From: Toxorhynchites rutilus septentrionalis | Taxonomy: Eukaryota > Arthropoda > Insecta > Diptera > Culicidae | DNA: 64,000 bases | Direction of reading: 5' to 3' | Assembly (NCBI RefSeq): GCF_029784135.1 | Contig: NC_073746.1 | Location: 224,763,882 to 224,827,881, forward strand | In this document: positions 1 through 10,664 of the stretch, piece by piece | Position numbering within the stretch: position 1 is the stretch's first letter | Layout: the number at the start of each line of letters is the position of its first letter | The notes under the pieces: generated by a model | The model's database searches: none | What the model was told of the DNA's origin: nothing | What the model saw: only the letters and a program-made list of their open reading frames with translations | Translations under genes and position numbers: made by a program

Positions 1-146
1 ATTCTAGAGCTTGCCCCTCGGAATACATTCAAGGCGTGTTATTTGGCTTAAGAGATCTCAACTAAGTATTAATGAATGATGCTAGTTAATGCATATGTTG
101 AGACGGCAAAAGTTCCACAGGGAACGTTAACGCCTTTCAAGAAGGG
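1..146 (+). repeat. 3' part of a Feilai-like tRNA-derived SINE
   Basis: Matches, in opposite orientation, the body of the SINE at 41720-41988 (shared stretches such as GCTTGCCCCTCG and GTTCCACAGGGAACG). The tRNA-like head would lie left of the window, so this copy is cut by the window edge. The identity to Feilai is from memory of the family. Confidence 0.6.
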
Positions 147-947
147 TTTAAACTTTTCAGTTCATTCGCCTCTAGCTCTGAGAAGAGCCATTGAGCACCA
201 GTCTTGAGGAGGCTGGTGAAAAAGAAGAAAAAAAAACCATATTCAGCGGACCTGTCTGCTCAGATGTAAAACCGGGCGAAGGTAGGAAAGTATCCTATGC
301 CATATAAGATGTTTAATATGAGCTGTAACGTAATTGTATTGTTATTATTGAGTACCAAAGCAGCGACAAAGCATCGTAGAACCTAGCTCTAGATCAAAAG
401 GAAATGTAGGGGGAGGGGGAGGTGGGGAGGATAAGGAAAGGAAAGGTAAGGAAAAGGGGTGGGATAGAGTGGGAAGGAATGATGTGATGTTGGATGATTT
501 ATAAATGTAGTTGAATTTAATGGTGTTAGTAAAATGCTGGATAAGTATGAATTAGTGTGGTTAGAATTTAGTAAACAAAACAATAATATGTTTAAAAGGT
601 ATGCTGTTTGATTATGTAGTACTGCTGCATATGCTGGAAAAAGTTAATTTGTGAGTTATATATGGAAGATGTTTATGTTTATATATTTTTATTTGTTTTA
701 ATATTTTTGTATGTTATATGTTTATAGATGCATACACATACATACGCCAATTTATTTGTTAGATTTAATGAATGTATTTTTTTGCCATCGCTCCCTTTTA
801 ACGCTCATTCGTTCGTCTCGTTGGACTCGCCCCTCTGGCTGAGTCTGCCGATTTGTCTCTATCCTGTGAGTGTGTACCGCTAGAGTATAAAACACGCGGA
901 CCCCAAATAAATATCTTATTAGAGGCGAATGAACTGAAAAGTTTAAA
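147..947. mobile_element. 0.8-kb element bounded by a perfect 28-bp inverted repeat
   Basis: Positions 147-174 and 920-947 are exact reverse complements (inner core TTCAGTTCATTCGCC). The interior has a purine-rich run (about 395-480) and, near the right end, a TATA-like GAGTATAAAACACGCGG followed by AATAAATA, which resembles LTR or promoter sequence. No coding region is seen. It is either a non-autonomous DNA element or a foldback formed from an LTR piece. Confidence 0.45.
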
Positions 948-1640
948 GCCTCTTTAATTCAACATCATCATCATAAATATCTTATTTTCTTTCAAACCGT
1001 AAACCCGTGTGGTTGTACGGCATCGGCATCGTGGACGTAACAAAGGAGGACAAGTTAAGGGAAAGGCAAAGTCTCACTCGAACCGTGCAAGTCTCCAGTT
1101 CCCTGTTGGTCGCATTCACTGATTGCTCCGCAAGGGTAACTAGGCCGAACGGATTGGTGCCGGAGCACCAGTATACCTAACAGCGATTATAGAGTTTCGG
1201 CCGTCGGAGTGCTCGAGTTGGCTTGCAAAGCTGCTCACGACAATCAGAAAACCCGCATCAAGAACAGAGCAGCTTCGGTTCGGCGCTCATCAAGGCAACA
1301 ATTAGTTTCAGTGAGTGGCAAAGTGTTTCTCCGGCACGTCGCATCAAATGTAATTTACTGAACAACATGTCACAAGCTGGATGGGAAGAAATATTCCAAC
1401 TGTGAAAGCTGTGGCGAGTGGCAAACGCAATAGCTAAACAGGAAGGTTTAACCGAATAAGATGGGAATATCGAGTGATAAAAAAAACACAACACCAAAGG
1501 TTCTTTTCAGAACCATCAACATATTCATGAAGAGTAAACAGTAAACTAATCCATTTTTAAGGTAGATAGGTAGGTATTCACGTAGGAGAAGAAAATAAAA
1601 CAATATATTTAAAATATATATTTAACAAAAGCTGTCCCCT
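948..1640. other. Unassigned intergenic stretch
   Basis: No supported gene. It holds only short overlapping ORFs on both strands (60 and 79 codons) without recognisable domains, and the GGTTGTACGGCATCGGCATCG segment near 1010. It could be leader sequence of an LTR element, but no second copy occurs in the window. Confidence 0.3.
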
Positions 1641-1700
1641 TTGTATAGTCCTACGTCACTCCGGTTATGTCCCCGACATTACCCACCCGTCTTTTTTTTC
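1640..1700 (-). repeat. Terminal fragment of the GACGTAGGACTA element family
   Basis: Read on the minus strand it contains GGGTAATGTCGGGGACATAA followed by CCGGAGTGACGTAGGACTAT, matching the left ends of the elements at 32800 and, more distantly, 24911 and 34667. Only one end is recognisable here. Confidence 0.45.
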
Positions 1701-2066
1701 CCTGAATGAACATTATGAAGTACGATCTTACATGGAACCTGTGTACATATATTTTGTGCGCATCAAATTATTACATAAACTTTTGTCTACCGATAAACAT
1801 ATTTTCACATACAGTTTGCGACTTTTAATGAAGCAGCTTATCTTTCCTCACTAAATTTCAAAAATATAAATCTCATACGTATACTATCCAATCCAACGAT
1901 ATCAATTAATAGCTGTCTATTGATGTTGGGTTCCATCCAACATTCTATGTTAATGTTAATATCGCTGAACGAAAGAGCGAAAGAACGGTTCGAAAGAACT
2001 GATTCACTTAGATGAACGGTTAGTGAGTGAACCGTTCATCAAAATGAACTGTTTTGCCCATCTCTA

Positions 2067-2724
2067 ATTGGCAAGCAAAATATCGTGTCGTTATTATTTG
2101 CATTCAATATGGAATTTATATGGAAGAAACACCACAATGTTGAAATTTCTCACGGTTGCATGATAATTTGAGCCAAAATTCTCATGAAATCTTTCAACTG
2201 CTTGTTTTTCAACAGATGACGGTTGTATCGTAGCTTATTACTATTATTTATGTGGTAAAAAGGTCCAGAGAGCCATCATATGCTTTGTTCTTGAAATCAG
2301 TTACATTTTCGGTAAAATTTTGATTAATTGCCGATTATTTTCTCACAACATACACACCGACACTGAAAGCCTTCGAAACACCAACTTCGTAACGTTAAAA
2401 TAATGAAAGTTCGTTTGTTTCTATGAACATGGGGGAGTGGAAATGGCACATGGAAATATCACTTTTATCCGTCTTTTTCGACGTGATTTCACAAATTTCC
2501 ACCACACACTATCACATTAGTCTCATATTCTGCGGGAACTCTAAAAAATGTACGGTTTTAATTGATAAATTACTTCCTGAAAATAGCATTTTCACATGGA
2601 TGCGGTGGACAATCAAAGATAAACATAACGACTGACGTCACTATTTGAGAAATAGTTATGGCAGCGCATGCTATGTCGCTCGAAACTCTACCATCTTCAT
2701 TACCTTTTTTCCAGGACATTGATC
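2067..2724 (+). repeat. 0.66-kb dispersed repeat, copy 1
   Basis: Collinear with 51263-51921 over the whole length, with scattered substitutions and a few small indels (about nine bases in ten match by eye). Both copies end at the same CCAGGACATTGATC. No coding capacity is conserved. Immediately left (1970-2060) is a GAACGGTTC-rich inverted segment that looks like a separate MITE remnant. Family unknown. Confidence 0.7.
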
Positions 2725-2827
2725 ACAGTCCATAACATAAACAAATCAAATTGGAAAAGTGTTAATCATTTGCCTGTTTATATTGCGAATAGCTCTCCGA
2801 AAATCCACTTATTTTAGAAAAAGGATT

Positions 2828-5597
2828 ATGGATCCCAATACAAAATTTTATCCTTTAATAAGCTCTATTCAAAAAGTGGCACTTTTCGAAACAAAATCGG
2901 TATGTAAACATTTCACTGATAGTTATTTGCAATCAACATTTCCTACGTTCTAGAAACTATACCTGATAGGAAGCAACAGTAGGGAATCCCGCTTTCGACT
3001 GTTGGAAGTTGACCGAAAATCCAAAGAGCTCCTCATCCACGAAAATGCCAACGAGCTGAAGAAGAGTGACATTCGCAAATTTGTCCAATCTCGCTCGTTC
3101 ATCCGATCGATTAGCGCTTACGGAGTGCTGGGATTCGTCAAGTTTCTGGAGGGTTACTACCTTATCCTGGTCACCAAACGAACCCGCTGTGCATTCATTG
3201 GGAAGCATATAATATATACAATTAAAGACACCGCCATGATTCGTGTCAACGAGGCTCCGGTAGGAAAGCAAATTCACCCTCTCGAGCAGCGCTATGTGAA
3301 AATGTTCAACAATGTGGACTTGAAAAGTAACTTCTACTTCAGCTACAGTTATGATTTGACGAGAACTTTGCAGTACAATGTTTCGGTTCCGAAATTTGTC
3401 GGCGTTCAATGTGACATCGAACGGGATGAGCCACTGTTGTGGAAGAATAGTAGCAAGGAAAAAGCAACTTACGCATTTCGTGGAGTGTCACGAAATCGTT
3501 TTGTATGGAATGCCTACCTGTTGAAGCCGATGGGTAATATTTTGCACAAAGATTGGAAGCTAGAGGTTATTCATGGTTTCATAAGTCAGTCGAGCATCAG
3601 CATTTTTGGGCGACCGATTTATGTGTGCTTGATTGCCAGAAGAAGCACCCGATTTGCCGGTACCAGGTACTTTGCTATTAAAGTAATAATTTAGATTGTA
3701 TGCATCTCGTTTAACGTGTCGTATATTGCAGATTCCTGAAACGTGGTGCTAATTATTTTGGAGATGTGGCTAACGAGGTGGAAACGGAACAGATTGTGCT
3801 TGACGGCACTCGAATGTGCAGTTTCACACAGCTCCGAGGTTCTGTTCCTTCCCACTGGTCTCAAGATGTTAGCAAAATGGTTCCAAAACCGCAAATAGCT
3901 CTCGACGTGTCGGATCCGTATGGTGAAACTGCTGGAAAACATTATCAGCGCCTAATGTTCCACTTTGGATCGCCAATAATTATTCTCAACCTAGTGAAAA
4001 AGCGTGAAAAAAGACGTCATGAGAGTGTACTGAGTGAAGAAATGGTCGGGAGTGTTGATTATCTGAATCAGTTCGTTCCCCCGAACTCTCGAATCAAATA
4101 CATCGATTTCGATATGGCCAGGAAAAGTCGAGGCAAAGGTAATGTGATGGAGCGATTGGCCAAATACGCCGAGAACGTTATCCAGCAAACAGGAATTTTC
4201 TTCCTCGACGAAGAGATATCAACCCAGCAAACGGGAATCGTACGAGTGAATTGTGTAGATTGTTTAGATCGCACAAACACGGCTCAGTTTGCTATCGGGA
4301 AATGCGTACTTGCACATCAGTTGCACGAGTTGGGTTTCTTGAAGGAACGTAAATTGGAATTTGAATCGGATTGTATAACAATGCTGGAAAATTTATATGA
4401 AGATCACGGCGATACATTGGCACTACAATATGGTGGATCGCAATTAGTCCATCGTATAAAAACATACCGTAAAACTGCGGCTTGGGCATCACAGGGTAAT
4501 GATATCATCCAAACGCTCAGTCGATATTGCAGCAATACTTTCAGCGATACAGAAAAGCAACATAGCATTAATTTGTTTTTAGGTTACTATATCCCATCGG
4601 AATCCGAAGTCAATAGTGAGTACCGTTACGGATACAATCATTTCCATTTAACATTGTTTTGTTTCTTAGAATCTACACACATTTGGGATTTGGAGACTGA
4701 TTTTTACATTCACAACTCGAGAGTAGATGTTATCCGCAAAATATCTCCAGAACCACTAACGCAATGGGTTCGACCGTTCGTGATGATGAACCTGCCAAAC
4801 TCAACAAGTGATAACAACCGAGTTGTGAATGAGCTGATCAAAATTCACACCGCCGATGTGGAAATAATCGACTACTATTCCAATTTCTATTATACTTTTA
4901 AAATAACTTCATTTGAGGAGAATATTGCTTACCAACTAAGTCATTTTGCGCGGAATTTCGTTCCGACTTTCCGCACGAATTTCAGTCCATTCGAGCCGGT
5001 CCGAAGACGGGATAGTGTAACCATGAAGAATCCATCACTTTCGGGACAATCTTCCACTGGGTCTACAAACAGCTCTTCGTCCAGTTTGGATGAGGACTCA
5101 GACTCTGAAGATGACGACCGAAGCCTTAGAAACACTGCTCCAAGCAGTAGTGCCAACAGTAGCAGGGCCGAAGACCCGGTGACGATCAACAGCATGTTTC
5201 CAATGACCGGGGACATATATGGGTTTGAAATCAAACCACCCAAAAAGGCAGATATGATGAAGTATGCTTTTGAGCTGTATGTAACAGTACTGTTTAATAT
5301 TTTTCTGACTTTAACAGGTATCAGAAATACGTTCAAATGAATAGAATTTGTTATCCAAATAAATATTCGAAATACGAGCAGAAGCAGACACAGCCGGAGG
5401 AAATCATTGTGCAGATTCGGGCTATCTACGCCCGAACTGATTCCAAATTGTGCGCATTGACAGAGGATATAGAAATACCGACAGTGAGTGCGGAAAGTCT
5501 TGCGATCTATGAAAAATACTGTCAGATAGCACAGAACGCTATGGTGTCCAAAGGAATCGATCCCGTTATACAGAGATATGTGGATATGTACAACTAA
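2828..5597 (+). CDS. FIG4: FIG4-type polyphosphoinositide phosphatase (SAC domain)
   Basis: Five exons: 2828-2899, 2954-3666, 3732-4615, 4670-5276, 5318-5597, giving 851 aa; all introns have GT-AG ends and phases agree. The start MDPNTKF precedes LISSIQKVALFET, matching the FIG4 N-terminus. The SAC domain covers roughly residues 85-540, with the CX5R(T/S) catalytic loop CVDCLDRTNTAQF near residues 436-448 and NVDLKSNFYFSYSYDLT upstream. An acidic serine-rich stretch lies near 680-710. FIG4 is known to dephosphorylate PI(3,5)P2 and, with VAC14 and PIKfyve/FAB1, to support its synthesis on late endosomes and lysosomes. Length agrees with the family (about 850-900 aa). Introns are very short (54, 65, 54, 41 nt). 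The 54-nt intron at 4616 has no in-frame stop. No intact TATA box is obvious upstream. Confidence 0.95.
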
Positions 5598-5865
5598 TTA
5601 GAAAAGGAATAGTCATCATTTTCTGGACGTGAATAATATGCACATTGTAGATAACATCGAACTTTATATCTTATATGTATTCATCGAACGAAGCATTATA
5701 TGTATTCATGAAAGAAATTCTCAATATTTTAAAAGGGAGCGTTGAAAAATCGAATTTTTGTTTTTCGCATTTTGGAAAGCTTATGTCCTCAGAAATGTTG
5801 TCCTGAAAGGATCTGTTGAAAAGTTACAGCCAAAAGTACGAAAGCACCTCATTGGATATAAGGAG
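5598..5865. other. 3' flank of FIG4
   Basis: AT-rich sequence. I see no canonical AATAAA in the first 250 bases after the stop. No gene. Confidence 0.4.
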
Positions 5866-6110
5866 CTCAGAAGGAAAGGGGTGTAAGTGACTTCATCGAT
5901 TTCTCTTCATCAACTTTTTCTTTAGTTAATAACTAAAATGCAAAAACATTCCAATTTGAGTTTGCTATGGAATCCGATAGATGAGGTTCTGACCTATCTT
6001 CCACATTGTCAAATGCAGCTGGGAATGTGTTCGCAGCTAAGTTATGGCCAAAAGAGAGAGACTCGATGTTGAGAAAATGGATGATGTCACTTACACCCTT
6101 TCATTTTGAG
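5866..6110. mobile_element. MITE (about 245 bp), copy 1 of the GGGGTGTAAGTGA family
   Basis: Ends are inverted: the left has GAAAGGGGTGTAAGTGAC, the right reads CTTACACCCTTTC. The interior matches 27512-27751 in reverse orientation (GATAGATGAGGTTCTGACC against the complement there). No ORF. Superfamily not determined because no clean target duplication is visible. Confidence 0.75.
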
Positions 6111-6696
6111 CCTCTCAAATAGTACGAATTTTTAAACGCGATTTTCTCGAAACCATGAAACCATGCAAACCATGTTTTTCAACTGGTGGTATCGATATCT
6201 CGAAACTACTCGACTGATTTGGTCTAAAAAATGTTATCAACATGTAAAAATGAATGATCTAAAGTGTTACATAGCCGTTTTTTTTGATATCTGATTTTTC
6301 GATTTTTTATGAGCTTCTAAACAGCGATTTTTCGTGACAGACAGCGTCTACGCATCCAGCTGTCAACAGCGTAATCATCATTATACGTGCACTCAAAAAA
6401 TGGAATATACATCTTCAAATATACCTTAAAGAATAACCAACACTTCACATTATTCCTAACATCCGAAAAAAATCACGAAAATTCCTTATTTTTCGACCTC
6501 CAGAAAGAGGTCCCCCCTTAATCTACAAGAAAAAATTAAAAATTATGCATGATCCTATTAAATGAAACTTTCAACATGTCTTCGGTATAGAAAATAATGA
6601 TTTTTTAAGGTCTAAATTTATTTTGCTCAATGCCAGAGAAATACTCTATCATACGTTGCAGTTTGGTTCTGTTCTTGTTGTTGGGATGTTGGAGAT
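6111..6696. other. Unassigned AT-rich repeat-like sequence
   Basis: No supported gene. It includes a local CATGAAACCATGCAAACCATG direct repeat near 6155-6175. Probably old transposon sequence. Confidence 0.3.
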
Positions 6697-6897
6697 ACTA
6701 GCTGACCCGGCAAATGTCGAGGACTTTAAGGGATAAAACATGAAAATTATTCGTCAACTGTTCGGACGAATTTTCGAACTTTTCGTGTGATACCATCCAT
6801 CATTTTCTGCACAGCACTGCCGGTAACCGTGTTTGCTATCTGGTTTCACCAGTGTTCCATTTGAGCTGGTTTTTTGATGATTCAGCCACTTCTCATC

Positions 6898-6942
6898 GGT
6901 TTGCCTATCAATATCTCACATCGAGATATTGATAGGCAAACC
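6898..6942. repeat. Perfect 20-bp stem, 5-nt loop hairpin
   Basis: GGTTTGCCTATCAATATCTC is followed by ACATC and then by its exact complement. A hairpin this exact in decayed surroundings suggests recent origin or the tip of a transposon. Confidence 0.85.
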
Positions 6943-7926
6943 TTTGTGTAAACGAATGAATGGCAAAATACTATTCTGTACACACTCCTTTTTGTAAAAT
7001 TTTCCAGCCATTGTTGCTCCTGTTATGAAAACATTTGACTTTTCTCCACAACTACTGATCCCTGGCCAAATCATCATTTTATGGGCAAATTTATCGGCGT
7101 AAACAAATTTGAACCTACCCGCAACACTTCTACACTTCTGGAATTTTGGGATCTGTCCTCCCTACCACGTCGGGTTCTAAACGTGAGTGTGCAGATTTTT
7201 TCAAGCCTTTCGTGTTCCATCGTCAATATCTTTTGAATGTGTCCTTCAATCTTCATGAAATTTTCACTACTGAACAAACTTTCCGGACCAAAACACTGTC
7301 AATAGTTTCTCGATGTGGCAACTAGGGGCACTGCAGTGAATAAAAATAAGCGATCAAATTCCAACTGAAACACATTTTAATGACGGTCTATTCTCTTATG
7401 AGGATCAATCGGATATTTAGGGACGAGGAAGATGGAAGATGATCGCTGCGCAGCTATCATCAAGGTTTTCCAATTTTTTTTATTTTCATCAGCGCGCGTT
7501 CAAAGCAAACATGTATTCTCTCTTGGTGCGAAGTGCACAAAATTCATAATCGTGACAGTGCAAAATGTACCCGGCGCAAAATTCAGATACTGAACATCTC
7601 TTCTTACTTGTGTGATGCGCGCCCAGGCATCCCAAAAGTACTGCATTTTCATAACAGTCGGTATGAAATTGAATCGACAGTCTCTGTGAGCGCGCTACAC
7701 TCGTATACAAGCGACAGAGCATGAATGCATAAAGTAATACTATACAGCAACAGTCGGTGTTTCGTCGAATTCATCTAATTTGTCGTGCCCGAGCGTAGTG
7801 AGCCGGGGAGACTGTTCGTTTCCGATTTTTTCGTGTCTGCTATTCCGTTCGCTCTGTCGCCGTAACAGTCGCTGACGAAGCGATGAATCTCATCGGTTTA
7901 CCCGGGTTACTGTCACACGTGACTGT

Positions 7927-7958
7927 CGCCAGAAAAATGTCATGACATTTTTCTGGCG
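7927..7958. repeat. Perfect 32-bp palindrome
   Basis: A two-fold symmetric sequence centred on TGTCATGACA with arms CGCCAGAAAAA. A related imperfect palindrome with the same ATGTCATGAC-type centre occurs near 9500. Likely the centre or fused ends of a foldback element. Confidence 0.85.
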
Positions 7959-8805
7959 ATCGTAATGTTAGCCGGTATCTTATGCGTTTGTGCTTCTTCA
8001 CCAGTACGCTTTGAGATGTGTATCGGACATATGGCTGTGATCACTAGTTGCGTGCACACATAGGAAGCCGAGTTAATTTCATATCGACTGTAATAAGAAT
8101 GCTTTACTGTTGGGATGCTTGAATCCAGATACACAAATGATCAACAATTCATTTGAGAAAAACACGCACAGCTTAATAATTCTAGGCGAGAGTTTCTTCG
8201 ATAATTGGTGACGTCGGAAATACTCAGTGTTGGGAGTGTTTAGATTTATCCTCCAAGTTGGAAACTAATGCAGCGCGAACTCGATTATATACAGTCTCCG
8301 ATTTCTTTTCACTGTATATAATCGAATCCTGTATATAATCGAGTCAAAAAAATGTTTTTTTAATTTGTTTTTCATGCATATAATTTTTGATTATTGAATG
8401 TAAAAGAAGAATTTAATATATTTTCCCAGAATCTCTCAGGAGGTGATAGATGATCATATTTCATGTAAAAAACCCTCCTACGCATATGTTCGAATTTTAA
8501 CAATGACAGAGTTATAGAACTAAACTGGCTCTACACTAAAAAGTACGCTACGTGAGCCAATTATGTTGCTTTCATTTGAAAGATATATTTTTTTAAATCT
8601 TTAAAACATTTTCTTGCTAGTTGTACGTTTTTCTCATAATCCAGTGGACCGATATGAGGGCAGTAATGTGGCTATATTTCAAATTCAGTATATCGATATG
8701 AATATGAAACACACTTGCAATATACTTGTTGTTTGTCATATAACAACGAATATATTCGCTAAAAATTATCTAAATGGCAGCATAACGTTTACCGGGTCAG
8801 CTAGT

Positions 8806-9555
8806 AATAATGATAATAATACTAAAATGTTACTTTACATTTTTGTTGATAATATTAATATTACGCGCTAAACATATTTTATTCATAAATAAAATAAAAT
8901 CTCCTTCATGTCCAAACCTACATTGCTAAGTGTGCAACACTTCCCCCAGCCGCATTCTAATCTGGCCCTACAGTTGCATTCGCGTAACTTTCATTCACAC
9001 GACTTCCACCCACGACACTTCTCCACGCACCTCTTTCAACAGAGGTTGCTCACACTATTTCCCCCGAAAACTTCTCTACATGGAATATCCGCGTCATCGA
9101 CAAATTAAATTTTCCCATATCGGGATATGCTGCAGAATTCGCCAGTTATTAATTGTTATTAATTCTTCGCTGCACAGTAGATTAATCTCTTTAGTTTGCG
9201 AAAATGAAATGAAATAAAATGACGTTGTACTGGAAAAATATATACTAAGACACCCGACATCATCAGCACGAGGGAAAAAAATCATCAACGACGGTAGCAA
9301 CGTATAACTATTGCATTCAGAATCTACAAAAATATCACTAATGAGCAAGCGGGTCTGTCGCAGACGAAAGACCAAAATACTCTCACATGGGAATGTATTC
9401 GTGTACAGTACACGACAGTAACAATAAATGTCGCATAACATTTCCACTGTGTGACTGTAGTTACAAATTCAATCGCGTGACTGTCACGGGACAATGGTGG
9501 CGACAGTCATGACATTACTGTCGTGATGCAGTACATTTGGTACCCCTGTGCGCGC
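8806..9555. other. Unassigned intergenic stretch
   Basis: Short overlapping ORFs (66, 95, 117 codons) without recognisable domains; treated as chance. Near 9475-9535 is an imperfect inverted repeat with GACAGTCATGACA. Confidence 0.3.
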
Positions 9556-10145
9556 CTCATTCTATGTACATACATCGGTTCCCGGAATAAATCGCCACAG
9601 AAAACGACTGCAACAGAAACCACCGCTTATAAAATGTGTAGTAGGCTATAAATATTGTGGCGCGGTATTGTATTTCAAAACAAGAATTAACCGGGCAAAC
9701 GTATCGCCCCAGGCAAACGTAACGCCCCGGGCAGACGTATACCGTCCGACGCTCGCTAGAGCTCGGTCGGACATTGCTAAAGGATCGTATCCTATGTTTC
9801 AAACTAACCGGGCAATCAGTGGATCCCAGGTTTGCGTGCGAGACACCGCCGCTTCCGACGGCGGGTCGGCGGTGGACTCGGATTGCGTCATCTTGGCGGC
9901 ATGGGCCGCCTCGATTCCTTATCCTCGCCAAATGGGGACTTCGTCCCCATTACATTGTCCTCAGAATAAATTTCGAAAAACGAGAACAAGAGAATAAATT
10001 TATAATAGAAATGTGAGGCACATGATGTTTTTCCCGCGCCAAATATTTCTAGCCTACTACACTTTTTCTAAGCGGTTGTTTCTGTTGCAGTTGTTTACTG
10101 TGGCGATTTATTCCGGTCACCACATACATCATACTCATGAAATTC
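9556..10145. mobile_element. Non-autonomous DNA element with about 90-bp terminal inverted repeats
   Basis: Left arm about 9577-9665 and right arm about 10036-10125 are complements with scattered differences (shared: GGAATAAATCGCCACAG, CAACTGCAACAGAAAC-like, GTGTAGTAGGCTA). The interior includes CTCGGTCGGAC and TTTCAAACTAACCGGGCAAT, also found at 45080-45240. ORFs here run through the arms and are not convincing. Superfamily unknown. Confidence 0.65.
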
Positions 10146-10664
10146 TAGCGCCCGCTTTGTTTTCGCTTGTTCTAAGCGAAGCATAAAAACAGCACGTCTC
10201 CATACGAACCGTATACGCCTGTGTGAAGAAAAATATCTCAACAGAGAGAGCAATCCAGATTCAAGCGCGCAGTATAGAAATACGGCGCAAAATTGAGCGC
10301 AAAACTGAGCGCAAAAACGGCGCTGACCATAAAACATTTGATTTGTTCGAATGTCTTTATCACACGGTGTTGATTAATTTTCTACAACTTTTTAACGCTT
10401 TGAGAAGGTGCTGAATTGACTTGAACAAGACAGTTGTTTCTGTATAATTTGTACCGAACGACACTTGCTATCGCGGCGGATGTTCGATCAATTTTTGTAA
10501 GCAGGACTAAGATAACCAAGGAATTTCTCAATAATGGGATTACTTGATACCATCAGTCCAAGAAATGAGCAACTAATCTTCTATATCCCACAACGGATGT
10601 TTATGTCTATCGTACAAAAGTAATGGTGTAACTCATACATCTTATTTATGTTTTTTTTTCAAAT
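10146..10664. other. Intergenic; 3' flank of the minus-strand KANSL3 gene
   Basis: Contains GAGCGCAAAAC repeats near 10290. No supported gene. Confidence 0.35.

Larger units (their letters stand above)
6697..8805. mobile_element. Segment bounded by inverted Helitron-like termini
   Basis: The left edge (6697-6714) reads ACTAGCTGACCCGGCAAA and the right edge (8787-8805) ends CCGGGTCAGCTAGT. The same CCGGGTCAGCTAG terminus closes the element at 45445-45658. In insect Helitrons this sequence is typical of the 3' end, so two 3' ends facing outward may mean two elements back to back rather than one. No helicase is seen; the region contains short palindromes and TGACTGTC/GACAGTCA repeats. Confidence 0.35.

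Noticed and set aside
389..583. 64-codon minus-strand ORF rich in Pro/Leu/Phe/Ser
   Set aside because: It is the translation of a purine-rich simple sequence (about 395-480); no domain or conservation argument.
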